A DNA stretch of 64,000 bases from Sphingomonadales bacterium (GTDB lineage Bacteria > Bacteroidota > Bacteroidia > Chitinophagales > Chitinophagaceae), in contig VHBB01000002.1 of assembly GCA_016872155.1 (NCBI GenBank), forward strand, positions 124,001 to 188,000. The letters are read 5' to 3'. Numbering within the stretch: position 1 is the stretch's first letter; every line of letters begins with the position of its first letter. This document shows, in pieces, positions 26,436 through 36,006 of this stretch. The translations under genes were made by a program, and so were the position numbers. Under the pieces are notes generated by a model. That model had not been told where the DNA came from. It searched no databases and saw nothing but the letters and a program-made list of their open reading frames with translations.

Positions 26436-27689
26436 CTAAATTCTCCAGTCCACGATCGTATTGATCCATTCGCTTCGGTAAGGGGTTTGCACGCGAATGT
26501 AATTATCGGTGTAGCCCTCCATCATTCCCTCGTGTTCTGCTTTTTCGAATAAGACCGGTCGCACCGTATCAAAAAATTGAGCGGTAAATTGTTTGGTCTT
26601 GATAAAAGAGAGGTTACGAAGTTTTTTATTGCGCTCTTGCCGAACCGAAGTAGGAACCTTGTTGTGCAACGATAGCGCATGCGTATTATCTCGCTCCGAA
26701 TACGTGAACACATGTAAATAAGTAACGGGTAATTGCTCTAAAAACGAATAGGTTTCAGCGAATTCTTCTTCTGTCTCTCCGGGAAATCCAACGATCACAT
26801 CTACCCCAATGGCAGCATGGGGCATGCATTGTTTGATCCATTCAACGCGCTCGGTGTAGAGCGCTCTTTTGTAGCGTCTTCTCATTAGCCCCAGTATACG
26901 ATCGCTTCCGCTTTGCATTGGAATATGAAAATGGGGCATAAAGCGCTTGCTCTTCGCTACAAAGTCGACGATCTCGTTTGTAAGTAGATTAGGTTCGATC
27001 GACGAGATCCGGTACCTGTCGATGCCTTCAACGGTATCCAGCGCCTGCACCAGTTGAAAGAAATCCTCACCGGGTTGTCCAAAGTCGCCCAAGTTAACGC
27101 CGGTCAAAACGACCTCTTTCGTTTGGGTCGCAGCCAATTCTCGCGCATTGGCCACCACATTGGCAATGCTGTCGCTGCGGCTTTTTCCTCTTGCTAGGGG
27201 GATGGTGCAAAACGAGCAGTTATAATCGCAACCATCTTGCACTTTTAAAAAACTACGGGTACGGTCTTGCGAAGACCACGATGCCGTAAAGTCACGTACG
27301 TCTTCTATGTCACAGCTGCAGATCTTTGTGCCTTCTTGTTGTTGAAGATTTTTTATGTGATAGGGCAAATTGAATTTTTCGGCCGCCCCCAAGACCAGGT
27401 CTACTCCCGGAATCGTGGCAATCTCATTAGGCTTTAGTTGCGCATAGCAACCGGTAATGACTACATAGCTCTCTGGGGCTCTTCGCTGGATTCTTCTGAC
27501 CAGCTGGCGACATTCCTTATCGGCGTTGTCGGTTACCGAACAGGTATTAATTACATACACATCGGCTGCTTGATCGAACTCCTTTTTTTCGAACCCTTCT
27601 TTTTCGAGCATTCGCCCAAGGGAAGAGGTCTCGGAGTAGTTCAACTTACAGCCCAGGGTATGAAAAGCGACAGAGCGAATCGAAGACAT
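26436..27689 (-). CDS. mtaB: tRNA methylthiotransferase MtaB (ms2t6A)
   Basis: This radical-SAM enzyme adds a methylthio group to N6-threonylcarbamoyladenosine-37 of tRNAs, making ms2t6A. The N-terminal domain has the three cluster cysteines Cys14, Cys50 and Cys81, and the radical SAM CxxxCxxC is at Cys154, Cys158 and Cys161. A C-terminal TRAM-like region completes the 417 residues. The start TLGCKLN and overall sequence fit MtaB rather than MiaB or RimO. The t6A substrate is made by TsaD, encoded at 43.1 kb. A TACCTTTG element ends 5 bases before the ATG. Confidence 0.9.
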   Translation of the reverse strand: MSSIRSVAFHTLGCKLNYSETSSLGRMLEKEGFEKKEFDQAADVYVINTCSVTDNADKECRQLVRRIQRRAPESYVVITGCYAQLKPNEIATIPGVDLVLGAAEKFNLPYHIKNLQQQEGTKICSCDIEDVRDFTASWSSQDRTRSFLKVQDGCDYNCSFCTIPLARGKSRSDSIANVVANARELAATQTKEVVLTGVNLGDFGQPGEDFFQLVQALDTVEGIDRYRISSIEPNLLTNEIVDFVAKSKRFMPHFHIPMQSGSDRILGLMRRRYKRALYTERVEWIKQCMPHAAIGVDVIVGFPGETEEEFAETYSFLEQLPVTYLHVFTYSERDNTHALSLHNKVPTSVRQERNKKLRNLSFIKTKQFTAQFFDTVRPVLFEKAEHEGMMEGYTDNYIRVQTPYRSEWINTIVDWRI

Positions 27690-27694
27690 GGGCG

Positions 27695-27702
27695 CAAAGG
27701 TA
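27695..27702 (-). promoter_or_regulatory. -7 promoter element of mtaB
   Basis: On the minus strand this reads TACCTTTG, an exact TAnnTTTG, ending 5 bases before the mtaB ATG. Confidence 0.6.
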
Positions 27703-27717
27703 GAACATCCGGCTTAG

Positions 27718-28521
27718 ATGGGGCTTAAACTGTACCTTCGTTTTGTTACCTATACTATGAAAAGACCCGTCTTGTTCTTGTACAATATGTATGCGCTGTT
27801 GACCTTTGTAGCGTTGATGCTTTTGCTATTTCCGTTTTTTTTAGTGGCATCATGGGGAGGACCGGTAGCAGGGGGTAATCGATCGATCAGACTTTGTCGG
27901 TGGTGGGCGGATGCCTGGATGGCGTTGATCGGCATGCGACACCGCACCGTATTCGAAGTGCCCCACGATAAGGAGCGTCCTTACATTTTTGTGGCCAATC
28001 ATATTTCTTATATTGATGCCGTTATTTTGGTCAAGGCTATTCGCCAATATTTTAGGCCCCTGGCCAGAGCAGAGACGGCCGCCTTGCCGATCTTTGGTTA
28101 TATCTATCGTAATGCCTGCGTAATGGTAGACCGAAGCGACCCCGAGAGTAGGGCGGCCAGCGTCAAACGGTTAAAGACATTACTGCAAAAAAAGATCTCG
28201 GTATTCGTTTTTCCGGAGGGTACATTCAATATGGGCGATCTACCCTTAAAATCCTTTTATGATGGTGCTTTTCGTGTAGCGCTCGAGACCGGAACGCCCA
28301 TTAAGCCCATCTTATTCTTGGATGCATTTGATCGAATGCACTACAGTCGACTAGCCTCGCTAACGCCGGGTCCCAGCAGGGCCGTTTACCTCGAAGAAAT
28401 ATCGGTAGAAGGATACGATGTCGACGAGGTCGCCCGCCTGCGCAATGATGTCTACGCCATTATGCATCAAAAATTGATCGCATACAACGCTGCTTGGATC
28501 GGATCATCGCCTAAGAGCTGA
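27718..28521 (+). CDS. plsC: 1-acyl-sn-glycerol-3-phosphate acyltransferase
   Basis: This 267-residue membrane-bound enzyme acylates lysophosphatidic acid to phosphatidic acid in phospholipid synthesis. The catalytic HxxxxD lies in NHISYID (His95, Asp100) and the substrate-binding FPEGT is at 165-169. One N-terminal hydrophobic helix at about 25-47 anchors it in the membrane. It is divergent to mtaB with 28 bases between starts, and priA follows 23 bases after. PlsC-family proteins also include lipid A and ornithine-lipid acyltransferases, so the substrate is inferred. Confidence 0.88.
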   Translation: MGLKLYLRFVTYTMKRPVLFLYNMYALLTFVALMLLLFPFFLVASWGGPVAGGNRSIRLCRWWADAWMALIGMRHRTVFEVPHDKERPYIFVANHISYIDAVILVKAIRQYFRPLARAETAALPIFGYIYRNACVMVDRSDPESRAASVKRLKTLLQKKISVFVFPEGTFNMGDLPLKSFYDGAFRVALETGTPIKPILFLDAFDRMHYSRLASLTPGPSRAVYLEEISVEGYDVDEVARLRNDVYAIMHQKLIAYNAAWIGSSPKS

Positions 28522-28544
28522 ATTCTTGCTACATTAGTGTGTTG

Positions 28545-30821
28545 ATGATAGCGCGTGCAATTTATAGTAAGCAATATGCAGTGGTAATTGTGCCGGCTGC
28601 CCTTCCGCAGAATTACACATGGTCTGTGCCGGCTGCCTTGCAAACACAGTTGCAACCCGGCCACCGGGTTTTGGTCAACCTAGGAAAAAATAAACGATAT
28701 GTCGGCATCGTTAAGTCAATTGGTAGCGAGGTTCCTGCGGGCCTTCGGGTAAAAGAGATCATCCAGTTGTTAGATACAACTCCTTTTGTAAACAAACACA
28801 CCTTGCGTTTATGGGAGTGGATGGCGGAGTATTACCTCTGTTCGGAGGGCGAAGTAATGGCCGCAGCCCTTCCGGCTCCATTTCGTACCGTTTCGGGCGA
28901 TGCGGGTGCAGCGGTTCAAGCAAAGGTCGAGCGATTCGTTCGGCTGGGCAATAATTATGAGGTAGAAGAGAAGCTCGCTACGCTTTTAAACACGTGGAAG
29001 GGAGCGCCTCGGCAACTTGCGGTACTACTGGCTTATCTCGAGCTGCACCAAAAGTGTGGTGAGGTCGCTGTTGCGGCCTTGTTAAAACGAGTAGGGGCAA
29101 CGACTACTTTACTGAATGCATTGATCGAAAAAGAAATTCTAGTTGCTTACAGCAAACAAGTAGACCGCCTTAGCTATCTACCCGTTATTCATTCGATCGA
29201 TTTTACGCTAACGACTCACCAGCAAAAGGCCTTTGATCAGATCAAGCAGTCTTGGTCATCCTTATCTGTATGCCTATTACATGGAGTTACGGCCAGTGGA
29301 AAAACACAAGTGTACATGCGGTTGATCAGCGAAGCATTACAACGTGGGGAGCAGGTGTTATATATGTTACCCGAGATCGCATTGACGGCACAGATCGTGC
29401 GCAGGCTGCAGCATTGTTTCGGTGGTCAGGTTGGTGTGTATCACTCAAAGTTCTCTCCGCAAGAACGGGCAGAGCTTTGGCAAAAAGTGGTCACCGGGCA
29501 GCTTACTGTATTGCTTGGGGCTCGTTCTGCCGTTTTTTTGCCGTTCAAACAGCTGGGGTTGATCGTTATCGATGAGGAGCATGACCCTTCGTTTAAGCAG
29601 CAAGAGCCCGCGCCCCGCTACCATGGGCGGGATGCTGCCATTTATCTGGCTACCTTAACAGGGGCGAAGGTTTTGTTGGGAAGCGCGACCCCTGCGGTCG
29701 AAACCTATCAACAAGCCCTTACAAAAAAATATGGATTAGTCACGCTCTCTCAGCGTTATGCCGACGTTGCGTTGCCGCCTATTCGAATTATTGACACACG
29801 TGCCGTACCGGTAAAAAAAAGAGTAGGCGGATCTCTTACGCCCCTCTTAGTACAATCGATGGAGCGGGTACTCGAACAGGGGCGTCAGCTAATCTTATTT
29901 CAAAATCGAAGGGGATATGTGCCTTACCAGATTTGTTCGCAATGCGGATGGATACCGGCTTGCCGTCACTGTGATGTTTCGCTAACGCTGCATAAAAAAA
30001 AGCAGCAATTACTTTGTCATTACTGTGGCTCGGCCTATGGTGTGGTAACCCGTTGCACCGATTGTGGCGGGCAGTCGTTTACACAACGAAATTTCGGAAC
30101 GGAGCTGATCGAAGAAGAACTACAGCGGCTTTTCCCCTCGGCCCGGATAGCTCGCATGGATATCGATGCCATTCGCGGAAAGCAAGCGCATGAGCAATTG
30201 GTACGAATGTTCGAGCAAGGGCAGATCGATATTTTAGTAGGCACGCAAATGGTGGTAAAGGGATTGGATGTAGATCGCGTTGACCTGGTGGGAGTGGTCG
30301 ATGCCGATGGGCTGCTGCATTTTACGGATTTTCGGGTGCACGAAAGAGCCTTTCAATTAATGGAGCAGGTGAGTGGCAGGGCAGGGCGAAAGGAGCAGAC
30401 CGCCACTGTGCTCGTTCAAACTTCGCAGCCGGCCCACCCGGTCCTTGCCTTTGTAACGGCACATGATTACCGTGCATTCTTCGACGAAGAGATCGGCAAG
30501 CGCGAAGAGTTTTTTTATCCTCCTTATAGTCGATTGATTGTATTGAGTTTTCGCCACAGGGATCAATCGGTGAGCGCAAGGGCGGCGCAAACCTTTGCCA
30601 ATGCATTTAAAAAAAGCTATGGTAGTTATATGGTAGGTCCGGCCCCCGCCGTAGTTGCCCGGGTGCGTAATCAATACAGAACAGAACTCTTGTTAAAGCT
30701 GCCCAGGCGCGCCAATCTGCTTTCGCAGTGCAAAGCCGATATAAAAGAGCTGATCGTGCAGCTTACGGGTCAACAAAATTTTCGAGCTGTGCAAGTGGTA
30801 GTAGACGTAGATGTGCTGTAA
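28545..30821 (+). CDS. priA: primosomal replication protein PriA (superfamily 2 helicase)
   Basis: This 3'-5' helicase restarts stalled replication forks. Numbered from the ATG, the Walker A GVTASGKT is at about 247-254 and the DEEH box near 345. Eight zinc-binding cysteines lie in CSQCG, CRHC, CHYCG and CTDCGG segments (about 463-510), and the helicase C domain follows. The N-terminal DNA-binding domain is shorter than in E. coli, as usual for the phylum. A GTG 6 bases upstream is an alternative start. About 758 residues is normal. Confidence 0.95.
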   Translation: MIARAIYSKQYAVVIVPAALPQNYTWSVPAALQTQLQPGHRVLVNLGKNKRYVGIVKSIGSEVPAGLRVKEIIQLLDTTPFVNKHTLRLWEWMAEYYLCSEGEVMAAALPAPFRTVSGDAGAAVQAKVERFVRLGNNYEVEEKLATLLNTWKGAPRQLAVLLAYLELHQKCGEVAVAALLKRVGATTTLLNALIEKEILVAYSKQVDRLSYLPVIHSIDFTLTTHQQKAFDQIKQSWSSLSVCLLHGVTASGKTQVYMRLISEALQRGEQVLYMLPEIALTAQIVRRLQHCFGGQVGVYHSKFSPQERAELWQKVVTGQLTVLLGARSAVFLPFKQLGLIVIDEEHDPSFKQQEPAPRYHGRDAAIYLATLTGAKVLLGSATPAVETYQQALTKKYGLVTLSQRYADVALPPIRIIDTRAVPVKKRVGGSLTPLLVQSMERVLEQGRQLILFQNRRGYVPYQICSQCGWIPACRHCDVSLTLHKKKQQLLCHYCGSAYGVVTRCTDCGGQSFTQRNFGTELIEEELQRLFPSARIARMDIDAIRGKQAHEQLVRMFEQGQIDILVGTQMVVKGLDVDRVDLVGVVDADGLLHFTDFRVHERAFQLMEQVSGRAGRKEQTATVLVQTSQPAHPVLAFVTAHDYRAFFDEEIGKREEFFYPPYSRLIVLSFRHRDQSVSARAAQTFANAFKKSYGSYMVGPAPAVVARVRNQYRTELLLKLPRRANLLSQCKADIKELIVQLTGQQNFRAVQVVVDVDVL

Positions 30822-31155
30822 AGAACGCTGTATTCGTCTAGAAGAGCCACTGCTTTTGGGTAACAAGCTGCTGGGGGGAGGCCTGGATACAATGTATCTG
30901 CAGTCTTGCTTTGAAGAAAAAAAACCTGTTATTCGCCCATTGTTGACCCCCCTTGCCGGTATTTTGCGTGTACCTCCCTGCCAGCGCAGATTCGAGCGGG
31001 TCTTTACGAGTACACCGTAACGTGTACAAGCTGTTAATAACCTAGCGGAGCAGTGAGTTGTATAAGTGCTTGTGCCACCGGAGTAAAAAAAGTCGAACAC
31101 TTTTACGAGCTTGAGGGAATATGCGTATTTTCATCGCCTCAAAAATTCAGCCCTG
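30822..31155. other. 334-base gap between priA and the subtilase gene
   Basis: No convincing gene is seen. A 69-codon plus-strand frame (30811-31020) overlaps the end of priA and a 135-codon minus-strand frame crosses it, but neither resembles a protein I know. A short inverted repeat, GTACAC and GTGTAC separated by 6 bases, lies at 31010-31027 and could be an operator or leader hairpin. No TAnnTTTG promoter was found for the gene downstream. Confidence 0.4.
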
Positions 31156-34100
31156 ATGAAAGCAATTTTTTTGCGAATCTCCGCATTGTTCATTCTTTTA
31201 TTTTTTTGCTCATGCTTGCTGGCTCAACAGCCTCGCGATTATCAAGTAAAACTGCGTTCCGGCGCGTTTGTTCCCGAGCTCAATGCCGATAAACCTCGCA
31301 GTACCGATTCTGTATTTCGCAATGCACAGTACGGCCCTTTTTGGTATGCTGTATTACAGTTCAATGATATTCCATCGGAGTCGCTTCGCCTTCAATTAAC
31401 ACAATCCGGCATTACGCTGCTGGATTATTTTCCTAACTACGCCTATGCGGCCAAGATCAATACTGGTTTTGATACTAGAACCTTCGCTTCCTTATCCGTT
31501 CGATCGGTGTTTGTATTTCAGGATCTTCAAAAGACCATCCCTGATCTTTTCTATGCTAAGGTGCCTGCCCATGCCCTTATAGAACCCGGCAAAGCCGATG
31601 TCACCATCATTACTTACGAAACCATGACTCGCTCTGCTATAGAGCCTTTGCTCAGCAGTCTGGGCGCACAACTGATCAGAGAAGATGCCCCCTTTAGAAG
31701 TTTTGTTGTACGGGTGCCTGCTACGCAACTCAAATCATTGGTACGTCTTTCGGTAGTGCAGTGGGCTGAATTTATCGATGAACCCAATAAAGAAGAAAAT
31801 CTTCCAGGCCGTTCTTTGCACCGGGTAAGTCCTATTAGCGACGGGCCTCGAAATCTTAAAGGAGAAGGCATTAATGTTGGCATTTGGGATGGAGGCGCAA
31901 TAGGGCAACATCTTGATTTTTTACCCACCGGCCGCGTTACACAGGTCGAGAATGCGGCCTTCAGTAACCATTCGACCCACTGCTCCGGCACTATACTCGG
32001 AAAAGGAATCGCCAATCCCAATGCCAGAGGTATGGCTCCCAATGCAAAATTGTACTCTTATGATTTTAATGGAAATGTATCGGCTGAGATCGCCGCTGCC
32101 ATACCGGCCTATAATCTTGTGGTGAGCAGTCACTCTTATGGTGCAACTACTGCAACCTGTGGAATAAATGGAACCAATGTATGGTATTCAGCTACCAGTC
32201 GCGCCACCGATCTTAATTTGAACAATTTTCCTTTTCACTTACATGTACACTCTGCAGGGAATTCTCAAACCTCTTGTACCGGTGGCTGGCATACGATAAC
32301 GGGCAGCGGTAAGTCTGCTAAAAACAATATCCTTGTTGCCAGCGTCACCTCTACTGATGCGATATCTTCTTTTAGCAGTTTTGGACCCGTGCAAGATGGA
32401 AGGGTGAAGCCCGATATCAGTGCCATGGGCACCAATGTATTCTCTACCTACAGCACGGGGCCCACCGCTTACGCTACGATCTCTGGTACGTCCATGGCTA
32501 CTCCCGGTGTGGCGGGCTCTATAGCCCTATTGGTTGAGCGGTTTAAGCAACTCAATAGCAATACACTTCCGCCATCTGCCCTTATTAAGAGCGCTGTATT
32601 AAATACTGCTCAAGATCTGGGTAATCCCGGGCCTGATTATCGGTTTGGGTACGGCCGCATCGATGCGTTGGAGGCCGTTCGGGTACTTGAAGACAACCGA
32701 TATGTAGTTACCACCGTTGCCAATGCTGCCTTCAATGAGTTGACCATTAGCGTTCCTCCCAATACCGCCCGCCTAAATGTAATGTTGAACTGGAACGATC
32801 CGGCCGGTGCTCCCAATGCCAATCCGGCATTGGTCAACAACTTAGATATTGCTGTTAACAATACTACTACGACTTTTTTGCCCTGGGTACTCGATAAAGA
32901 CAATCCTTCGGCTACTGCTACTACTGGAATAGATAATGTTAGTAATGTAGAACAAGTGACCATCAATAATCCAGCCGCCGGTACCTATGTGGTTAAAGTA
33001 ACGGGCACTAGTGTGGCTACAGGCACCAACCAACAATATGCTTTGACGTGGACTATCGATCAGCCTCGTATCGAAATGATCTATCCCAATGGGGGTGAAT
33101 CATTTTCTCCCGGCAGCTCAGAGGTAATTACGTGGAATCAGTTCGGTCTTACCGGGACGCAAACACTAGAGTACTCGGTAGATAACGGCGCCAACTGGTT
33201 ATTGATCTCCAATACTATTGCCAGCACCACCAATCGCTTTACCTGGTCCGTTCCCGCTGGAATCAATACATCGCAGGCGCGCATTCGAGTGACTAGTGGC
33301 TCTTTGTCCGATCAGAGCGACGCCGTTTTTAAAGCCTTGGGTACTGTAACCGGTTTTTCTGGTAATGGTACCAGCTGTGCCGCAGGAGAGATCAATTTTA
33401 GCTGGACTACAGTAGCGGGTGCTACGCACTATGATATTTACAGGCTTAATCAGGCCAATGGAGAGTATGTGCTTTTTGCAGGCAATCTTACCAGCAATAG
33501 TTATTCGGCCACCGGACTTACGCCCGGGCAAAGTGATTGGTATTCTATTCGCTGCAGAAGTTCGGTCACTACTGCCGAGAGCCAAAGAACAAATGCTATT
33601 GCAGTAACTGCATCGTCTGGTGGAGGTAATATGGGAGCTCTAGGAGCCATAACAGGAGAGACCACCATCTGTAGTACCGGTCCGGTTTCTTACAGTATCA
33701 ACCCCGTTACAGGTGCTACCGGATATGTATGGACCGTTCCTGCGGGCGCCGCGATTGTAGGAGGGCAGGGGACTAACCAGATCAGCGTCTCGTTCGTTTC
33801 CGGTAGTCAGTCCGGGAATGTCTCTGTTTATGCGACCAATACTAATTGTCAGACCCCTTCTGTGCAGCTATCCGTTATAGTGGGCAATAGCTCTTTAACC
33901 GCTCCCGTTAGTGAAGGTAATCAGCAACAATTAGTTTGCCCCGGAGCTGCCATACCCACGCTGGCCGCCTCGGCATCTGTACTAACCGGGCAAACTGTTG
34001 TTTGGTATTCAGCTGCTACAGGTGGATCGGTAGTCGCCAACCCTACTCTTAATACAATTGGTTCGGTTACCTACTTTGCGGCTGCACGCGATAACCTTAC

Positions 34101-35106
34101 CGGATGTGAGGGCACCGCAAGAACGGGTGTAACACTCACCCTTACAGCGGTACCAGCCGCTACCATCACAGCCGGAGGACCCACCAGTTTTTGTTTGGGT
34201 GGATCGGTTACGCTTACTGCCAATAGTGGTACCTCTTATTTGTGGAGCAATGGCCAAACCGGCTCGTCGATTACAGTCAATACAAGTCAATCTGTAACAG
34301 TAACGGTAACGACCGGCTCTTGCGTAAGCACCGCTGCTCCGACTGTTGTTACAGTTAACCCGCTACCTGTTGCCACCATCACGCCATTAACTGCTACCCG
34401 TGTGTGTGACGGCGATCGTGTATTGCTGGCTGCCTCTACAGGAAGCACTTGGAGTTGGAGTAATGGCGCAACTTCGCAATCGGTATTGATCGGTACAAGC
34501 GGCAACTACCTAGTTACTGTAACAAATAGCTTTGGATGTTCAGCAGCCTCCGCTCCAGTAGCTGTTACCATTGAACCCAATCCGGTTGTCACTTTGCAAG
34601 CCAGTCCCTATACCAGGGTGTTGCCAGGTATTCAAACGACCATCAATGCATTGGTTACACCGGCCGGTTCTTATAACTTTGCCTGGTTCCTTAACAATAA
34701 CCCGCTTACAGGAGAATCCACGGCTAGCGTAGATTCCATTGGGTGGAAGCATCCCTCGGGCAGTTACAAGGTAAGAGTACAAAATAATCCGCCTCGTCTA
34801 CCTTGCGCCAATACCTCTGAAGTGCTGGTAATCGGAGACTCGGTAACTGCGCGTTTGTTTGTCTTTCCTAGTCCAAATAATGGCTCATTTAAAGTGTCTT
34901 ATTATAGTGCGGTTGCTACGACGTATAGCCTTCAAGTCTTCGATAGTAAAGGAGGCATGGTATTTAATAAGCAGCTTCCGGCCACCGCGGGATATCCTTT
35001 ATTAGATGTTGATCTTCGTAGTGCACAAGGCGGGCTGTATATTGTTCGTTTGGTCAATGCCGCCAACGCGGTACTAGCATCCGGAAAAGTGATCATCAAC
35101 AAGTAG
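31156..35106 (+). CDS. S8 family (subtilisin-like) peptidase with T9SS sorting domain
   Basis: This is a 1316-residue secreted subtilase. A signal peptide (MKAIFLR to LLAQ, about 23 residues) begins at the ATG 31156, which I prefer to one 45 bases upstream. The catalytic triad is Asp245 (GIWDGG), His275 (HSTHCSG) and Ser446 (SGTSMATPG). After the peptidase domain come a jelly-roll-like domain to about 635 and several Ig-like or PKD-like modules rich in Thr, Ser and Gly. The last 85 residues (from LFVFPSPNNGSF) form a type A sorting domain for the type IX secretion system. It probably digests extracellular proteins; the substrate is unknown. A strong terminator follows. Confidence 0.93.
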   Translation: MKAIFLRISALFILLFFCSCLLAQQPRDYQVKLRSGAFVPELNADKPRSTDSVFRNAQYGPFWYAVLQFNDIPSESLRLQLTQSGITLLDYFPNYAYAAKINTGFDTRTFASLSVRSVFVFQDLQKTIPDLFYAKVPAHALIEPGKADVTIITYETMTRSAIEPLLSSLGAQLIREDAPFRSFVVRVPATQLKSLVRLSVVQWAEFIDEPNKEENLPGRSLHRVSPISDGPRNLKGEGINVGIWDGGAIGQHLDFLPTGRVTQVENAAFSNHSTHCSGTILGKGIANPNARGMAPNAKLYSYDFNGNVSAEIAAAIPAYNLVVSSHSYGATTATCGINGTNVWYSATSRATDLNLNNFPFHLHVHSAGNSQTSCTGGWHTITGSGKSAKNNILVASVTSTDAISSFSSFGPVQDGRVKPDISAMGTNVFSTYSTGPTAYATISGTSMATPGVAGSIALLVERFKQLNSNTLPPSALIKSAVLNTAQDLGNPGPDYRFGYGRIDALEAVRVLEDNRYVVTTVANAAFNELTISVPPNTARLNVMLNWNDPAGAPNANPALVNNLDIAVNNTTTTFLPWVLDKDNPSATATTGIDNVSNVEQVTINNPAAGTYVVKVTGTSVATGTNQQYALTWTIDQPRIEMIYPNGGESFSPGSSEVITWNQFGLTGTQTLEYSVDNGANWLLISNTIASTTNRFTWSVPAGINTSQARIRVTSGSLSDQSDAVFKALGTVTGFSGNGTSCAAGEINFSWTTVAGATHYDIYRLNQANGEYVLFAGNLTSNSYSATGLTPGQSDWYSIRCRSSVTTAESQRTNAIAVTASSGGGNMGALGAITGETTICSTGPVSYSINPVTGATGYVWTVPAGAAIVGGQGTNQISVSFVSGSQSGNVSVYATNTNCQTPSVQLSVIVGNSSLTAPVSEGNQQQLVCPGAAIPTLAASASVLTGQTVVWYSAATGGSVVANPTLNTIGSVTYFAAARDNLTGCEGTARTGVTLTLTAVPAATITAGGPTSFCLGGSVTLTANSGTSYLWSNGQTGSSITVNTSQSVTVTVTTGSCVSTAAPTVVTVNPLPVATITPLTATRVCDGDRVLLAASTGSTWSWSNGATSQSVLIGTSGNYLVTVTNSFGCSAASAPVAVTIEPNPVVTLQASPYTRVLPGIQTTINALVTPAGSYNFAWFLNNNPLTGESTASVDSIGWKHPSGSYKVRVQNNPPRLPCANTSEVLVIGDSVTARLFVFPSPNNGSFKVSYYSAVATTYSLQVFDSKGGMVFNKQLPATAGYPLLDVDLRSAQGGLYIVRLVNAANAVLASGKVIINK

Positions 35107-35122
35107 CTGTTTGCTCTTCTGT

Positions 35123-35165
35123 AAAGGCTGATCGGTATCAACAAAATACTGATCAGCCTTTTTTT
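35123..35165 (+). terminator. intrinsic terminator of the subtilase gene
   Basis: A 16-base stem (AAAGGCTGATCGGTAT against ATACTGATCAGCCTTT, one G-T pair) with a 7-base loop is followed by a run of T. It begins 17 bases after the stop codon. Confidence 0.9.
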
Positions 35166-35251
35166 ATGTCTACACAGTAGTGTTGCTTTATTAATTATTG
35201 TCATTTTTATTCAATCGGCAGGGTGTCATCTTGCACCTATCAACGTTGTAA

Positions 35252-35614
35252 GGGCAGGTTCTTGAAGACATCTTCGGAAACCAGACCAGTCCGTTTCTTG
35301 TCTTTTCGAACAGAAATTTCAATGTAGCCATTCGATCTGCTACTGCAAATTTCTCTTACATCGGATCAGGTACTGGTAACAATGTAATGCCTTGTAGTGT
35401 ATTGCAATACAATTTGGCTACTAATGGTACCGGGGGTGTAAATGCCACACCCTCTATGTGGAACTCACTGAGCACTACTGCCTCTCCCCTGATTACTGGA
35501 GGCACGTTTGGCCCTGCCAGACCTTTCTCTGTTAAGATGAGGGCTATTCCCGGATGGAGTTACACCGGTGGCGATTATTTGCTGAGCGTTATATTGACCG
35601 CTACGCAGCTTTAA
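35252..35614 (+). pseudogene. remnant of a secreted beta-rich protein, start lost
   Basis: The frame is open for 120 codons from just after a TAA at 35249 to a TAA at 35612, but the first ATG is only at 35387. The codons before it read like real protein (FLVFSNRNFNVAIRSATANF, then SYIGSGTGNN) and continue the style of the part after it (PFSVKMRAIPGWSYTGGDY). No signal peptide or start codon precedes it, so the 5' end has apparently been lost. The style recalls small secreted beta-sandwich proteins of Bacteroidota, but I cannot name the family. An alternative is that a 75-residue product is still made from the ATG at 35387. Confidence 0.55.
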
Positions 35615-35631
35615 GAAGTAAAGTTCATTTG

Positions 35632-35668
35632 GGGTTGCTCTCTTTTAGAAGAGGGCAACCTCTTTTTA
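35632..35668 (+). terminator. intrinsic terminator after the gene remnant
   Basis: Stem GGTTGCTCTC paired with GAGGGCAACC (one T-G pair), short loop, then TCTTTTT. It lies 17 bases after the stop of the remnant, suggesting the gene was once, or still is, transcribed. Confidence 0.8.
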
Positions 35669-36006
35669 AGCAGGCTCAATGATCGATGAACTCATAATGC
35701 GAAACAGGCTTCGTACGTTACTGTTACCGGTTTTTATTTCAATGCCCAGTTGTTCGGTTTTTTGCTGGCTCTTTCCAAGATAAGTCAAGGTGCTCAACAG
35801 GCCTATGATTTAAATCATGATTAATATGATAAGGGTAATCTTTTAAAAATTTCTTTTTGGTTTTTGGATAAAGGTTTATTTCTAGTAGATATACTGGCAG
35901 TTATTGAATATTTATTCTCATTGTTGTTTTCCTGAAATTTCTTTTGAAAAAAGACATCAAATTCAATTCTCATCAGCTGAAATTATTTAACTGTATAACT
36001 AATTTT
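35669..36006. other. AT-rich leader region before the lipoprotein gene
   Basis: This 338-base stretch holds no gene I can support. It becomes strongly AT-rich from about 35820, contains the perfect palindrome at 35805-35818, and probably includes the promoter of the lipoprotein gene. I did not find an exact TAnnTTTG element close to the start. Confidence 0.4.
35805..35818. promoter_or_regulatory. perfect palindrome, candidate Crp/Fnr-type operator (site 3)
   Basis: ATGATTTAAATCAT is a perfect 14-base palindrome 188 bases before the lipoprotein start. Its inner 12 bases match those of the site at 39122-39137 at 11 of 12 positions (TGATTTAAATCA against TGATTTAAGTCA). Confidence 0.45.

Noticed and set aside
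30811-31020. 69-codon plus-strand frame at the end of priA
   Set aside because: Overlaps the priA stop and shows no motif; could be real, but there is no positive evidence.
30693-31100. 135-codon minus-strand frame across the end of priA
   Set aside because: It overlaps a clear gene and its translation has many Arg, Ser, Cys and Pro without any family resemblance.
35387-35614. The remnant as a normal 75-residue gene
   Set aside because: Protein-like coding sequence extends 45 codons before the ATG and there is no signal peptide, so loss of the 5' end is more likely.
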